64,000 nt of DNA. It comes from Malus domestica (taxonomy: Eukaryota > Streptophyta > Magnoliopsida > Rosales > Rosaceae). Positions 34,280 to 47,195 of the stretch are shown one piece after another; position 1 is the stretch's first letter; the number at the start of each line of letters is the position of its first letter. The notes below the pieces were generated by a model that saw only the letters and a list, made by a program, of their open reading frames with translations, was not told the DNA's origin and did not search any database. The stretch spans positions 24,196,001 through 24,260,000 of the forward strand of contig NC_091674.1 of assembly GCF_042453785.1 (NCBI RefSeq). Reading direction: 5' to 3'. A program made the position numbers and the translations under genes.

Positions 34280-35402
34280 TAGGGGTGGGCACTTGGAACC
34301 GAAAACCGAAACCGAAACATGAATCGAATCGGACCGCACCGAACGGTTTGGTTTTGCGGTTTTGAAATGGTTTCGGTTTTGAAATGGTTTCGGTTTCGAA
34401 ACCAAACCGCGGCAAAGAAAACGGTTTGGTTTCGGTTTTGGGTTTTCAAAACCGCACCGAAACCGAAACCGCACCATATATTAAATATTATGTTTTAAGA
34501 TCAAAATAATGTTGTCTCTCTGTTTTAAATTAGTTTATTGTATCATCTTAGTATAAATTCTATTGTCAAAGACTTACCAGATCAATGCTTGATCTTCTTC
34601 ACAATGTCATGAAAACCCCTGTCAAAGTTTACCTCCTGCACAACGCATAATCTTTGTATTGATCAGTATTATGCAATACAATCTGCACAACCTCTAGCTC
34701 ATGTCATGCCCCCTGACATATCCATGGTGACAGCCTAACTGCCTCATTCTTTGCAATCCTTTGGAATTCGGATCACACCATATTCTAAGTTCATCATTCG
34801 AGTGTAGTCCTTGATCATTAGCATGGCTTCAATAATTCTGATAGCATTCTTGGCTTCAAAGGCACCAGAAAATGCTAGACTAGTAGCCACCAGAAAGAGT
34901 AGCTAGTGGCCCACTTAATGATTTCATAGCAGCTTAATATTTGTAATGTGTTTAAGGTAGATGATTAACTTGCTATCCCGGGATTGCACGCTGCGTATGT
35001 AGTCTTTCATAAGAACATATTGTAATACTACGGAAACAAACTCACACTTTTCAGAATAGCATAGGGAAATTGCATGGAGCATTGTTTTGCCACTGTTTTT
35101 TGCTGCAGTTTTGCTGCATTGTTGTTGCTGTTTTTGCTACATTGTTGTTGCTACATGTTCATTAATTAATATATGAGAAAAATAAGACCGTTTTATGCAT
35201 AAATAGGTATATATTTTAAATTGTACATTTTTTTTCTCAAAAACCAAACCGAAACCGTTTGAAACCGCACCGAACCGAACCAAATTGTTTGGTTTTATTT
35301 CGGTTTTGGCTTCAAAACCGCACCGAACCGCACCGCAAAAAGTTTCGGTTTCGGTTGCGGTTTTACTCAAAACCGCACCGAACCGCACCGCGCCCACCCC
35401 TA
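34280..35402. mobile_element. Non-autonomous hAT-like element with 'ttcggttt' subterminal repeats
   Basis: Inverted ends TAGGGGTGGGC... and ...GCGCCCACCCCTA. About 220 bases at the left and 160 at the right are packed with 'accgaaaccg/cggtttcggtt' motifs. Only a shared ATATT is visible beside the ends, so the target duplication is not clean. The interior has no transposase. Confidence 0.75.
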
Positions 35403-36015
35403 ATATTTAATATATAAAACCCATCATTATCAAACTCACACTATCATGAAAATAGTGTAATACATGTTAAACTCATGGTGTCTGATTCTGAGATCAAATC
35501 TTTTGCATTTAAAATGGGTGTAATCTCTCTATGGCTCTAATAATTAACTGACAGGTATTTAAAAATTCTTTTTTTTTAAATTTGTTTGTTATTTATTTAA
35601 TATGTGTCAAATAATAATTGGAGTTAGGCCATACCTTTTTTTTTTAACGATAAATTTTGTTAGATTAATCACCGACAGACCAACATCATCATATAAAGAC
35701 CAGACCCATTTTAATCTCTCTAATTCGTACATGTAATTCCAATTTTCCAACTGAAAGGGGTCCTCTCTGAGTTCCTTACACCTAATTCTTTTTATTAAAT
35801 AATCCGGGTTCTTAAAATACGATCCAATAAATATGATAACTTTTAAAATAAATTTTTGTTTTTAGCCGTTAGATTAAATTTCAATGAATGGATTATTTGA
35901 TGAGGAAAATTAGGGAAAGGATTCAGAGGCTCCGGATCCTTTTCCAACCACACCCAAGCGTCAAACTTCTACAATCCAAAGTCGGCAGCACCTTTACGAA
36001 ACAACCAGAGCTCCG
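35403..36015. other. Spacer and probable promoter of F-box gene 2
   Basis: No TATA box was clearly assigned; no other feature seen. Confidence 0.4.
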
Positions 36016-39000
36016 ATGGACGTGGCATCGTCGTCGTCGGCGAAAAAAACCGACACAAAACGGCCCCATACGACGGCGACAGGGTTGTTTTCGCCGATAA
36101 GCGATGACCTTCTCCACAACGTCCTTTCGCGCCTACCCGCCCTAACCTTCGCATCGGCGGCGTGCGTTAGCAAATCCTGGAACCAAATCTGCAGTCGCAT
36201 CCTCAATCGACCGAAACTCGCCTCCGCCCTCTCTCTCCACCCCTCGCCTAAGGTTGGTTTAGCGTCTAGATCCCTTGTTTGGTTTCCGAGAATATCACAA
36301 GCTCAAATTTTCACGCACACTCTCTCAAATTTTGTGTTGGAATTGACAGGTTGCTGTGAATGAGGTTATCGAGAAGGTTCTGGCCGAACCGATACGGCCT
36401 CATTTCGTTGTAGCTAATATTGGAAGTGGGTTTCGATTGTATGACATTTCCAAGCTTGTATGTGTTCTTGCTCTTATATACCCTTTAATTTTAATTAGTA
36501 TTGAATTTAGATAATTTTTAATTAAGAGAAGCAAATTATGGAATTTTCTGTTGTTGTTTGTTTGAAATTGCAGATATCGAAAAAATTGGGGTCCAGTGTT
36601 CCATTCATCATTTCTACTTCAAGTGGAATTGTTGGAAGAGATGCTCTGACCCATGAAATCAAAGAGGTTTGTGGTTGTGTTTTTCGGGTGTGCCGAGTTT
36701 TTGTGCGTTACGATGTAGAAAGTTTAATTCTTTACTAATTGTGGGTAACATTTGGTTGTTTAGGTTAAGTGGGGAGAAGTTTGTGGTGATGGAAGTGATG
36801 AAGATTGCTCTATACCAGCAAAGGATGTGAACTGTGGCATCCTTTTGACTGTTGGCTTTGTGCCAGGATTGAAAGTTGATGTCATCCCGCTGTTACGAAC
36901 AACAAAGGTGCCAAATTTACAATAAAACTACTACGCTGATTTCTTTAAGAATTCCACAGTGATGGATTTCGAAATGGGAAACTTAGGACATACAGTTTTT
37001 GGTTGTTTATTGTCATTTTTGGGAATTTGTAGAGTCATTCAAGCTTTTCTGCTGTTTGAATAATGGATTTTCATGACGTGTAAATTTTTTTTAATGACAT
37101 CAGGAACCTCGAGAGGTGTTGCTTGATAAATTCATCACGGATATTATGGATTACACCGCGTCTGTTTCAGATTGCACATCCCCAGTTGGAATTATGATGT
37201 TTGGAGTGAGTGGTTGTCCTCACACTTGATTGCCTCTCTCCCTCTTTATTTGAATCAGATGTAGCTTTCCTTTACTGCATTGCTAACATGGGACATGATT
37301 GATGGTGCAGGATGGGCTTCTTGACATGAAACCGATTGTTGATGCATTGGGTGAGTACTGAGAATATAATAAAAAGAAAATATTTTGTTTGATAGCTAAG
37401 AAAAATGAGGGATGATATCTTTATCACTTGAAACATTACTGAGATAAGCCGCTGCTTCCAGATTTTGTGTTGTGATTAACTTTTCTGTTGCATGCTCATG
37501 CTGGGTCAAATTTTGTTGATTGTATCTCAATGTCTCAATTTGTTGCAGATTATACTATGCCTGCAGAAACTGTCATTGTGGGTGATGAAAGAGGTCGTTT
37601 TCTATATAGAAGTGAGAACGAGTCTAGAAATGTCTGCGGGAGTGCAAAATACTTTACAGACGCTGTTGCTCTTATATTTGCAAAGGATAAAGGCAAGCCA
37701 CATGGTAAATGTTTGGTTTGTTCATTCATTTATAAAGTACTGTTTTGCCCATATTGTTTACAACGTAGTTTTATGCTAAGTTAGCTAACATGGATGCCTT
37801 CAGAAGTGTCACATACAAAGTAAAGAAATAAAAGACGCATCATTTCTTGATAGATTGCTACTGTAGCCTTGCAAAATTAGAGCTTCTTCTGATTGTACGT
37901 ATAATTTGCAAAGCCCCATAGAAGATTGGAAACACATCCAGATCTATTCATTTGTGAAGTAATATTTTTTGTATTTAATTTTTTTTTTTTTGTAAACATA
38001 TTTAAAGCTTTCATGATTTTATAAAATTTCTTGCGCTTTCAAATTTTCAGTTACAGTATATCTCCAAATTTTGGAACCGTGTCCTATCAAAACTGCATAA
38101 TTTTAAGGGTCTCATATTTGAGAGTTGCATGCTAATCTCTACTGTTCACGAGTGAAGGTTTTCTATCACTCTTTTATGCATGTTATTTTTTCTCTTTTCA
38201 AATTGCTCTTATTTTAGTAGTTCGCTTTCCAGATCTTGTAGACCTCATTATAGGCTTGTACAGTTCTGTAGATATTTGCCTCTTAATTTTCCATTAACTT
38301 GTTTACTTCCTTCGTCCTGCTTTCATGTGGAAACCTGGGCACACTCCTTTTCACTTACTCTTAACAATGTGTATATCTATGGTGGCTTTCTTGTTCTGTA
38401 AAGTTATAATGTCAAACCATCCAACGTGTTTTGTTAATCTCTTATTTGGTTTGGTATAAATGAGAAGGTATTGGAGACATTCAATTCCAAATTGCATTGT
38501 CAAACGGAGTGTCCACAGTAGGTCCCCGGCACAAGGCTGTTTCTGTCAAAGTGAATGAGTGTGAGCGTTCTACTTGGCTTACTGCTAGAAGAGAAGGACA
38601 CCCTGAAATTCTTGATGGTCAACAAATTCTTGATGATATCAATGATGAGGTAAAACTCACAGTTAAATTCCAAGTGGTGCATGCGGAAAGTGCCAGTTGA
38701 CTTGAAATGTTTTACATTCGACTAGTGAATCAAAAATATTACAAGTGAATTTCTAAATCTGATAATTTTAGAACTGTTGATATATCATGCATTCTTACAA
38801 GTACTTGTATATGTTTTTGAAATGAATATGTGACAGTTAGGAAATCATGCTGATTCTTCTGATCTGTACATCGGGGTTACAAAACGTAGAAAAATCTCTA
38901 TCGGGTCAGAGAAGCCAAGGTGGATTACGTCCTTGGAATACCATGGAGTTGTAGGGTAATACTCATGACTACTTTCTATATTGGCTAGTAAATTGTCTTA

Positions 39001-39897
39001 TTGTTGCTGCATATGTTCTTGTAACGAAGAAATATGAATTCCTTAAAACAAGAACATCCTTCACTGTGTCCTATGCTTTGATTTATGGTTCGTCTGCTCA
39101 TCCCTGTCAAACTCCTTGCTCCATCTACCACTTCACTGTAGTTGCTGTTGTTTTCCACATTAAAATTATGAATGGTACAAGATCATTGCCGGAAAATCAA
39201 TTTAAAGAATGTAAAGTAAAAGATCTTAATTCAGACGGTACTACAATCTTAATCTACATATATTATGTTTATATCTTATCATCTGTATCTGTGTCTGCCT
39301 TCTGTGTTATTGTGCGGTCTGGTCACTGGCAATTAAGTCCTGGCTGCAGTAAAGTGATTGATTTTTGGGAAACTAGGATTCTCTTTTGATTTGAATATGT
39401 TTGATAATTTGATAAATCTTTATGATTTAAGTTTTAACACGAGGCTTTTCTGCAGAGGAGATGATCAGTACCTTTATGTCAGTGGCGTTGGCATAAAAAC
39501 TGGTGATTACTTCAACTTCTATCGTTCAGACCCCCAAACTGCATTAGCTTCATGTAGCAACATCTCTGCCAGCCTGAAAAATTTGAAGTTAGAAGAAAAT
39601 CCAAAACATCGCCGTCACATGAGTGAAGTATTTGGGGGTTTTATGTTCGCTTGTTGTGGCCGTGGTGAGCCGTTCTTTGGACGGACCAATGTTGATGGCT
39701 CTCCTTTTGTGGAGAACTTCCCCAGGGTTCCATTGGCAGGAATATTTTGCGGGGGAGAAATTGCACGTGGCTCTTCGAGGTTGACCGGGGAAGCTCAGAA
39801 GGATAATGATGCTCGTTGCACTCTTCATGTCTACAGCACCATTTATCTTGTGCTGTCATATACTCCAGCACCAGCACCAGCACCGTTGGAGCATTAG
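36016..39897 (+). CDS. F-box protein with FIST C domain, paralogue 2
   Basis: Ten coding exons: 36016-36252, 36350-36457, 36574-36666, 36764-36907, 37104-37205, 37311-37350, 37549-37704, 38468-38649, 38837-38955 and 39456-39897, giving 540 residues. The F-box is at about residues 25-65 (ISDDLLHNVLSRLP...ASAACVSKSWNQIC), followed by the FIST-type region and a C-terminal VPLAGIFCGGEIARG motif. Exons 2, 3, 6 and 8 have exactly the same lengths (108, 93, 40, 182) as in paralogue 1; exon 4 is 24 bases longer, adding an acidic stretch (CGDGSDEDCSIPAKD). The start is the ATG at 36016, which opens a Ser/Lys-rich leader before the F-box. It probably acts as an SCF substrate receptor, as for paralogue 1. 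It ends in an Ala-Pro repeat (TPAPAPAPLEH). Confidence 0.9.
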
Positions 39898-41097
39898 ATG
39901 TTGCCTGCTGCTCGTCCCTTGAATCTCTTTGTTTTATAACCTTCTAGCAGCACAGAACTGTCTATACGCTTAGGTTACGCGACACAGTCGACAATCGATG
40001 AACGGCCTGTATGGCCGTAATTTAATTTGCCGGTAGGTGTTTTTTTTTCTGCATAGAACGCGTTCATGCTATATAAAAACGGATTAATATACAGTTGATC
40101 CAGTCTATATTATGTGCAAGATTATTTTTCAAGAAAATATAGAAAGGCATGAATGGGAACGTATACGTATATGTTGTGTGTATGTACGCACATATACGAA
40201 CTAATTAGAAACAAGGGAATCTGCAAAAACAGAACTGGTTATAAACTTTTAATCAAAAATATTTCTCGACAGACTAAATATACAAAAAACCTTAAGCTGA
40301 ACAAACAATAGAAGGCCATCAACTAGTGCATGTATACGGCTTCTAATTTCATTTTCGCTCAAAAGTTTGAAACTAGTTTTATTTGTGTATGTTTACTTAA
40401 ACGCGATGAAGTGAAAAGTCAACTGTGATATTGGCACGGCTCAATCAAATTAAAGGACCCAAATTTTGAGAGATTTTATTTGATTGAACCATACCAACAT
40501 CCCACATTTTTCAGCAAACACAAGAACACAGAACCACAAAGGCATGAATCATCACTTCAACCTCCATGGATCATATCACTCTCTCAAATACCTCCTTCTT
40601 TATTTGGTTTTCGCCGTGACGCATATCGATCGCCTTGGTCTCCGCCGCGACACATATCGACCGCAAGGCAAGTCGACGGTGCAGAGGGAAAAAGGAGAGG
40701 TGATGGATGTGGAGAAGCCATTGAAGTTGCAAATGGGATAAGAGAAAGAGTGGAATTTATAGAGACGGGTTGCAAACAAATATAAGTATAAAACGGTTGA
40801 GATGTCAAAATCTTTGTTCATTTGGAAGATGGAATATATTAAATAAAAATTAGCAATTTGGTATTCCACAATGCTTAGTGGTTTATGACATTAAATTGTC
40901 ACATTAATGCACAACAAATGATGCCTTGCCTTAGTCGCAATTTCCTCCTCATTTCTAATTATAATGTTTCCATTTTTTTAGCAAGTGGTACATAGTCTTC
41001 CTCTTTAATGTATTATGTTCCGAGTTTAAAACCTCTCACATTACTTTAGTTTAGTATAACAAAGAGTTTAGTGTTCAATGAAGCATGCCATTTTATG
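39898..41097. other. 3' region of F-box gene 2 and spacer
   Basis: Open frames around 40480-40870 on both strands show no family resemblance. No repeats recognised. Confidence 0.4.
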
Positions 41098-41400
41098 CGC
41101 CTCATTCCTCATAGGAAGCTCAACCGCATGCGGAGGGAAGCAAATAGTGTTGCTCACATATTAGCAAGGATTGGGCTACAGTTGGATAACGTAAGAATTT
41201 GGTTTGATGAACCTCCTGATGTAATAAGTGATCTTCTTTTTTAGAATATAATTACTTTATATATCTGTTGGTGTGGAATACTCTTTTTTCATTCGACCGG
41301 GTTGAAATTTTTCGGCAAAGATTTTATTGAAGCCCATGTACTCGCACTCTATCCTCACCGTTTTTATGTATTCTGAACTTTAATGAATGAATATCGTACT
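41098..41400 (+). mobile_element. 3' remnant of a LINE (RNase H tail)
   Basis: The frame 41098-41244 reads RMRREANSVAHILARIGLQL and ends DEPPDVISDLLF, typical of the C-terminal RNase H-like domain of plant L1-type retrotransposon polyproteins. Then comes a short 3' tail with 'ttctgaactttaatgaatgaa' text. Everything upstream of this domain is missing, as expected of 5'-truncated LINE copies. Confidence 0.7.
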
Positions 41401-41410
41401 TGATCTCAAA

Positions 41411-42529
41411 AGGATTTTCATCACAATGGTCTTTGAGATTGATCAAACTCATCATTTTGGATCCTTACTTTCAAAATCAATCAATGTCGTCCCTGATATT
41501 TACTACCCCACATCAATTTGGTCATTTCGTTAAGATTTTGTCAATTATTCTGTTAGTTTGTATGTGGGACCCACAAATCCAATGAAATTGTGACACGTGG
41601 ATTACACAAAATAAGGGTTTTATCGCAAATGGTCCTTGACTTTGATCCAACTCCTCATTTTTGTCCTTGAGTTTCAAAAATCGATAAATTTGGTCCTTAA
41701 CTTTCACTACTGCACATCAATTTTTGTCATTCCATTAAAATTTCATCGATATTTTTCATTTGTGTGTTGATGTGGTCCCACTAATCCAATCATATGGCTC
41801 CATGTGGATGAACTATAAGAAACTATTTTTTTAAGAGTGAACCAACGGATGAGTATTCCGTGCTGACATTTTTCTCACATCCCACAACCCCAATGGAAAA
41901 AAAAAATCAATCTAAATTGGATAAAATCGAATCCAAATTCAATTCAAACTTGATAGTATTATAACCAACTAGAGAGAATGAGGAGTAGTTCAGGAGACCA
42001 AGTAGTTTAATGGTGTCATGGTGCCTTCCTTTTCTTTTTGAGCATACCCTGATGAAGACGACGATGACTTTTTTTTCTTTTAGTTTTGGTTTTTAGTTTC
42101 TTATTTTACTTTTAGTTTTAAATTAAAAAAATAGTTTCTTATAGTTAATCCACGTGGTGTCATGTGATTGGATTAGTGCAACAAAAAATTTTGACAAAAC
42201 TTTAGCGGAATGATTAAATTGATGTGCGGTATTGAAAGTCGGGGACCAAATTTATCAATTTTTTGAAACTCAAGGACCAAAATGAGGAGTTTGGTCAATG
42301 TCAGGGACTATTTGTGATAAAACCCTTATTTTGTGTAATCCATGTGTCACCATTTCATTGGATTTGTGGGTTCTACATACAAACTAACAAAATAGTTGAC
42401 GGAATCGTGACGAAATGACTAAATTGATATGCAGTAGTGAATATCATGAACGACATTTATTGATTTTGAAAGTGAGAGACCAAAATGATGAGTTTGATTA
42501 ATTTCAGTGACCATTTGTGATACAAACCC
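41411..42529. mobile_element. Long-TIR MULE-like element (1119 bp)
   Basis: Inverted arms of roughly 420 bases (about 41411-41835 and 42118-42529) share 'atggtc(t/c)ttgag.ttgatc', 'cgattttgaaa' and 'ctttcactactgcacatcaa'. A 9-bp target duplication GATCTCAAA is exact (41402-41410 and 42530-42538), the length expected for Mutator-like elements. Each arm itself contains two related half-units. The central 280 bases have no transposase. The insertion lies in the tail of the LINE remnant. Confidence 0.88.
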
Positions 42530-42538
42530 GATCTCAAA

Positions 42539-43670
42539 ATATAGAACTTAGAGTAGCCGAGAATATTCTATGAAATCATTGTCATCCGATTTAGGTATGC
42601 TCCAGTGAAGTGTTGAAATTTAAGGTCTCCTTTCTTGTTGGTAGTTGGAAAAGTTGTCATATTCGCATAATTACGGCTTTAAAATTGTAACCAAGAGGGG
42701 ATTAGAATCACACTGAAAGTTGATAGGGCAAATTGGAAGAAAATTGTTAGTTGAGCCGACAGTTACAAGTTTTTATTTTTTAAAACGATTGATATTTTAC
42801 TTTAAACTAATTTAAAATCGCAGAGTAAAAAATTCAAACTCGACTCTATTAGAAAATTACATATGATATAGCCAACGTAACTACACCCATACCTGCCAAA
42901 CCATAAGATTTTATTTGCCGAAGCCGTCTCAGTATCTTTTCACTAGAGACAGAAACCCATGAGGCCACGCACTCAATGACTTAAACCTAATTTCTTGTCC
43001 CATTTTCTCCACGATTTAGTGCATGTCTTTCAAGGGAAAATGAATATATCTAATTTATATCAAGCCTTATTGATAACGAAACAAGATTTGACCCAACAAC
43101 TACTTATAATCAAACTCGTGACCTAGTCAAGTTATATTACTTTGGCATTGCTTTTCAAGGATATGAAATCACGTTGTACTTTCGTTTTTGTCAGCAGAAT
43201 CGAACTCTTGACCTAACCAAATAATGGTTTTTTCCTTTAAAAATACGAAACCTTGCATTGTATAATCCCACATGAATCGAATCTTGCAAAGATATACATT
43301 GTATATATAACAGGGATTATTATTCTATATTTAAGGAGATTAATAAACCCGTCGCATTTAACGGGATTTTTTTAAAAGTTCGATAGAAAAAAATTGAGAG
43401 AGATATCTCTTTAGTCGCGTGCGAGGCACATCCCCTCACCATACACTCGGAATATTTATAAAAAGAGATGTTATCCCAAATAGTTAGCAATGTTGCAACC
43501 GGTAAAATGTCAAACCTTATTTCTTGGAAATATATCGATTGGGATTTGTTTGGTGCCCTTTTCCATCAATCAAAGTTCAAACCAAAAACATAAAAACAAG
43601 TTATAGCCGGCATCCGACCAATAGGAAAAATGATGGAAATTAATATACAGTCGGCAGCCGATGAAACTGA
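42539..43670. other. Spacer and probable 3' flank of gamma-CAL, no gene seen
   Basis: No recognisable coding or repeat content. Confidence 0.4.
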
Positions 43671-46600
43671 TCAAATGGAAATCCCCAAAGATTTCTTGAA
43701 CTTTTCAACCTCCAAATATACTGTGGAATACGGGAGGAATTCTTGGAAATATTCTTTGCTTAGATCGTTTATTGCGACAGCGAGTTTTGGGATCTCCAAG
43801 GTCTCTTCATGTGTCAGGGTTCGGACAAACCTTGCCGGGTTTCCAGCCCAAAGTTCACCGGTTGGAATTCTCCTCCCCGGGGGAACCACAGATCCAGCTT
43901 CAAGGATAGCGTGGGTCTCCACCAAGGAACCTTCCATTAGGATCGAATGTTGCCCGATAATGCATTCTGGCTCAATTGTGCAGGACCGCAAGAGACTGTA
44001 TGCGCCAATAGTCACAAACCTCTCAATGGATGTCTCTGCTGGAAGTCCTGAGATAGTGAAAGTGGTTGTGTATTATAAACTCAGAAAATCCCAGCAGATC
44101 AAATAGTAATAGATCCCTTACATTTCATAACAGACATAATGTACGTCAAGAAAATACATCAACAACTAATAATAATGATATACAAAAGAGTCATAATCAT
44201 CTTCTAAGATGCACAAACAACCAATGTACTTTTAAACAAACTGATGATAGTAACGTATGCTCTTTAAACAGAGCCAATGAAATAGATAGACCAGATCATT
44301 ATATCATCACAAGTTGATGCAATTAAGGTTGGTCTCTGGGTAGGACCAGGAACAATGTAGAGATCTATAGAAACTCGGCCTATATCAAATCAAGAAATAG
44401 GATGCACTAGGGTTATATGCTAAATGTTAGAACATAAGGAAATTTCAAATTCTTGAATGAAGTGAATTTACACCCCAAGTATAAACCTAAAGGTCAAAAA
44501 GTTTCACGCAAGAGATGTTGCGAGATATAAGTTCAGGAATGACCAGATTCCCAGAAACACTCAGCTGTTTTAAAACATTAAATACAAATGGCAAACTAAT
44601 CGATATTACCACTTTCTTACATATCATGTTCTACTGATCTTATCCATCACTAAGGGCTGATTTGGTATTGTTGTGCTTTGAAAAAAAAGCTGCTTCTGCT
44701 GTGCTATGAGAATAAGTAGCTGTGAAATAAAGCAGCAGAGTGTTTGGTAAACTTTTTTGTAAAAGTGCTTTTGAAAAAAAAAACAGTATTATAGTGTTTG
44801 GTAAACTTTTATGTAAAACAGATGTGAAAAAAAGCCAGTTTTTCAAAGCTGGGTTTTGCAGCTTCTTGTTTTTGGCTTTTTTTCACCCAAAACTGTGAAA
44901 AAAAACTGAAGCTAAATGTTTACCAAACACAAAAAAGCTCCCAACTTTTTTTGATACCAGCTTTTTTCAGAATCACCTCAGTACCAAACCAGCCTAATTA
45001 TCGGAACCTGCTGTTCCTCACAAAGAAGAGAAATTCTATATTGTATAATACTTGACACCCATGCCTAGCATATTTGTCTAGCCACGAATTCAGGAGATGG
45101 AGAATGAACTAAGGATAGTCTAATAGATGTTGCACGGACACTCCGAAACCCCGAAGTATCGGAGTGTTGGACACCCCGACACCCAACATGCCTCGGACAC
45201 GCCCTTGACACAGTTTGGACACGGTCCACACACAGCCGGCACTTTTTGTAAATGTAAAGACATTTTGGGGCAGTTCTGTAACTATTGAAACTTCTAAAAC
45301 CTAAAAGTTTGCCAACCTCCTCTTCAGTCATCTCTCTCCAATTAGAGGCCGTAATCTTTACTAATGACGACAATTAAGTTCAAGAAGAAATAGAAAGAGA
45401 GACTTGAATCTTGTGTTGTTTAAATTATTATGCTTGTGTTTTAATTATTATGTATGGTGAACGAATTTGATGAACATGGGTACTTTGTTATATTATAAAT
45501 TATAATATATGTAATATTATTATAAATTTATTATATTTTAATCGATGTGTCCTAGTCCTTATTTAAAGTGTCAGCGTGTCACGTATCGCCATATCCGTGT
45601 CTGTGTCCATGCAATATATAGGCCCCATATTTGAATAGAAACTCCAAATGGCAGCGGCAATTGCACACTACCTCTAGAAGAAAAAACTACACCGTGCCCA
45701 CCTTTGTTTTTTTTTTTTAAAAAAAAACCCTTCTATTTCTTTATGCCCATACTACTCAGATAATAGCCATCATACTATTGCACAAGACGGTCCCTTTCTT
45801 CCAGTCAACAAAAGCACGATGGTTCTCAAAGAACAACAAAATGCAAGAAGGAGGAAACAACTTTGATTCCCTTGACAATTTATGTCATACGTTCAAAACA
45901 ATAGTGATAAAGAATCAGATGGTATCCCAAGGTCTACCATGTGCAATAATCCAAGTACAAAAATTTGCATGGCAAGATACTCCTTCCAAATCATGGCAGA
46001 AGGATTAAAACTAGGAAATGATACCTCATCAATAACTACCTCAACAATGCTTGCATGAAACAAGGCTCAAGGATTCAAAATGACAATTTTCCAAAAGCTT
46101 TTGTCCAATCTAAATATTGCGAGGAGAAATTTATATTCATGTTAGTAAAGAAGAACACACATAACTTCCAAATCATTCAAATTCTACAAAAACTAAACTC
46201 CAACCACTCAAATAGAGAGAGCAGACACATTTGGTAGATAAGAAAAATCCGCACAAAGGAATCTTCAATCCATTTATCCTTCCAAACTATTCTTTCCAAA
46301 TCCCCACAACTCGAAGATTGGGAAGGGAGAAAATAATGAGTAACAACCTGGTGAAATTTCTTCAAAAGGACATCAACTCGAGCTTCCAACCACTATATTA
46401 CAACCTCACTATTGACACGATGCAATGACAATATGCCAACAGGAAACTTTTCTTGTTTCAGAAAGAAGTCACCATCACCACTTCACTAAAGGAGTAATAT
46501 TTTTATTTTGAATTGCCTACCCTACCGGACCCGAAAAACTAACAGCTTGTGAGTTACATTACACCTAGTGAAAGACCCAAATGCACTACAAAATTCCATT

Positions 46601-47195
46601 ACCTACTTACAAAGTACTATTTTTTCCTTCAAATTCTCAGCTAATTAACCTCAACAGCTTACCAAATACACAGCAGCTATACTCAGTGTAGCAATCCAAA
46701 ACTACAATTCAGCTATTAACACACATCAATTCGAATAATTAAAAACCAATTGTAGGATTAACAACAAATTAAGAAACCAAATGAAATATTTAAAGAAAAA
46801 GCTACAAAATTGGGGAACCTACCTGTTGGGGAAGACCAAGCGGCGTGGAGGACGCAGCGTTCCTGAACATTGGAGCAGAATCCGACGGTGATCTTATTGA
46901 GATCGCCGCGGAGGACTGACCCGGGCCAAACGGATGCTCCGTCGCAGACCGTGACCTGACCCGCCAAGACCACGTTGGGTGCCACGTAAGCGTCGACGGC
47001 GATCTTCGGGAGCCACTGGCCGAGCGGAATTATCCTTCTCTGACCTCTGTAGTCCCATTTGACCCGATCCGGTGAGGGTGTTATGGCCGCGGCTTTTGCT
47101 GCTTCGGCGGCGAAGGTGCGGTGGAAGGTGGATGGATGGGCTGAGCTGGAGAAGGAGGCTAGGGTTTTTCTGGAGACGCGAGCTATGGCTGCCAT
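43671..47195 (-). CDS. GAMMACAL: Gamma carbonic anhydrase-like subunit of mitochondrial complex I
   Basis: Two coding exons on the minus strand, 47195-46823 and 44047-43671, giving 249 residues, close to the roughly 252-256 of Arabidopsis CAL1/CAL2. The first 30 or so residues (MAAIARVSRKTLASFSSSAH...) are rich in Ser, Ala and Arg with no acidic residue, as in mitochondrial presequences. Then follow VKWDYRGQRRIIPLGQWLPK and the left-handed beta-helix hexapeptide repeats (VAPNVVLAGQVTV, SVLRGDL). Where catalytic gamma-CAs have GHSAVLHG this protein reads GAYSLLRS, so two of the three zinc-binding histidines are absent, typical of the CAL subfamily. The protein joins the CA domain on the matrix side of complex I. 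The 2.8-kb intron holds a Tourist-like MITE and other repeats. Confidence 0.93.
44654..44994. mobile_element. Tourist-like (PIF/Harbinger) MITE in the gamma-CAL intron
   Basis: Inverted ends GGGCTGATTTGGTA... and ...TACCAAACCAGCC, 341 bp, with the 3-bp target duplication TAA on both sides (44651-44653 and 44995-44997). The interior is A/T-homopolymer rich with inverted 'aaaaaagc' motifs. Confidence 0.85.
45130..45614. mobile_element. Candidate non-autonomous transposon in the gamma-CAL intron
   Basis: Ends TTGCACGGACAC... and ...GTGTCCATGCAA are inverted (11 of 12). Subterminal 'cggacac/gtgtccg' motifs recur, but no target duplication was found. The antisense frame at 45065-45373 is likely repeat translation. 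Confidence 0.5.

Noticed and set aside
43630-44106. 158-codon plus-strand frame
   Set aside because: Antisense shadow of gamma-CAL exon 2, which has clear family identity on the minus strand.
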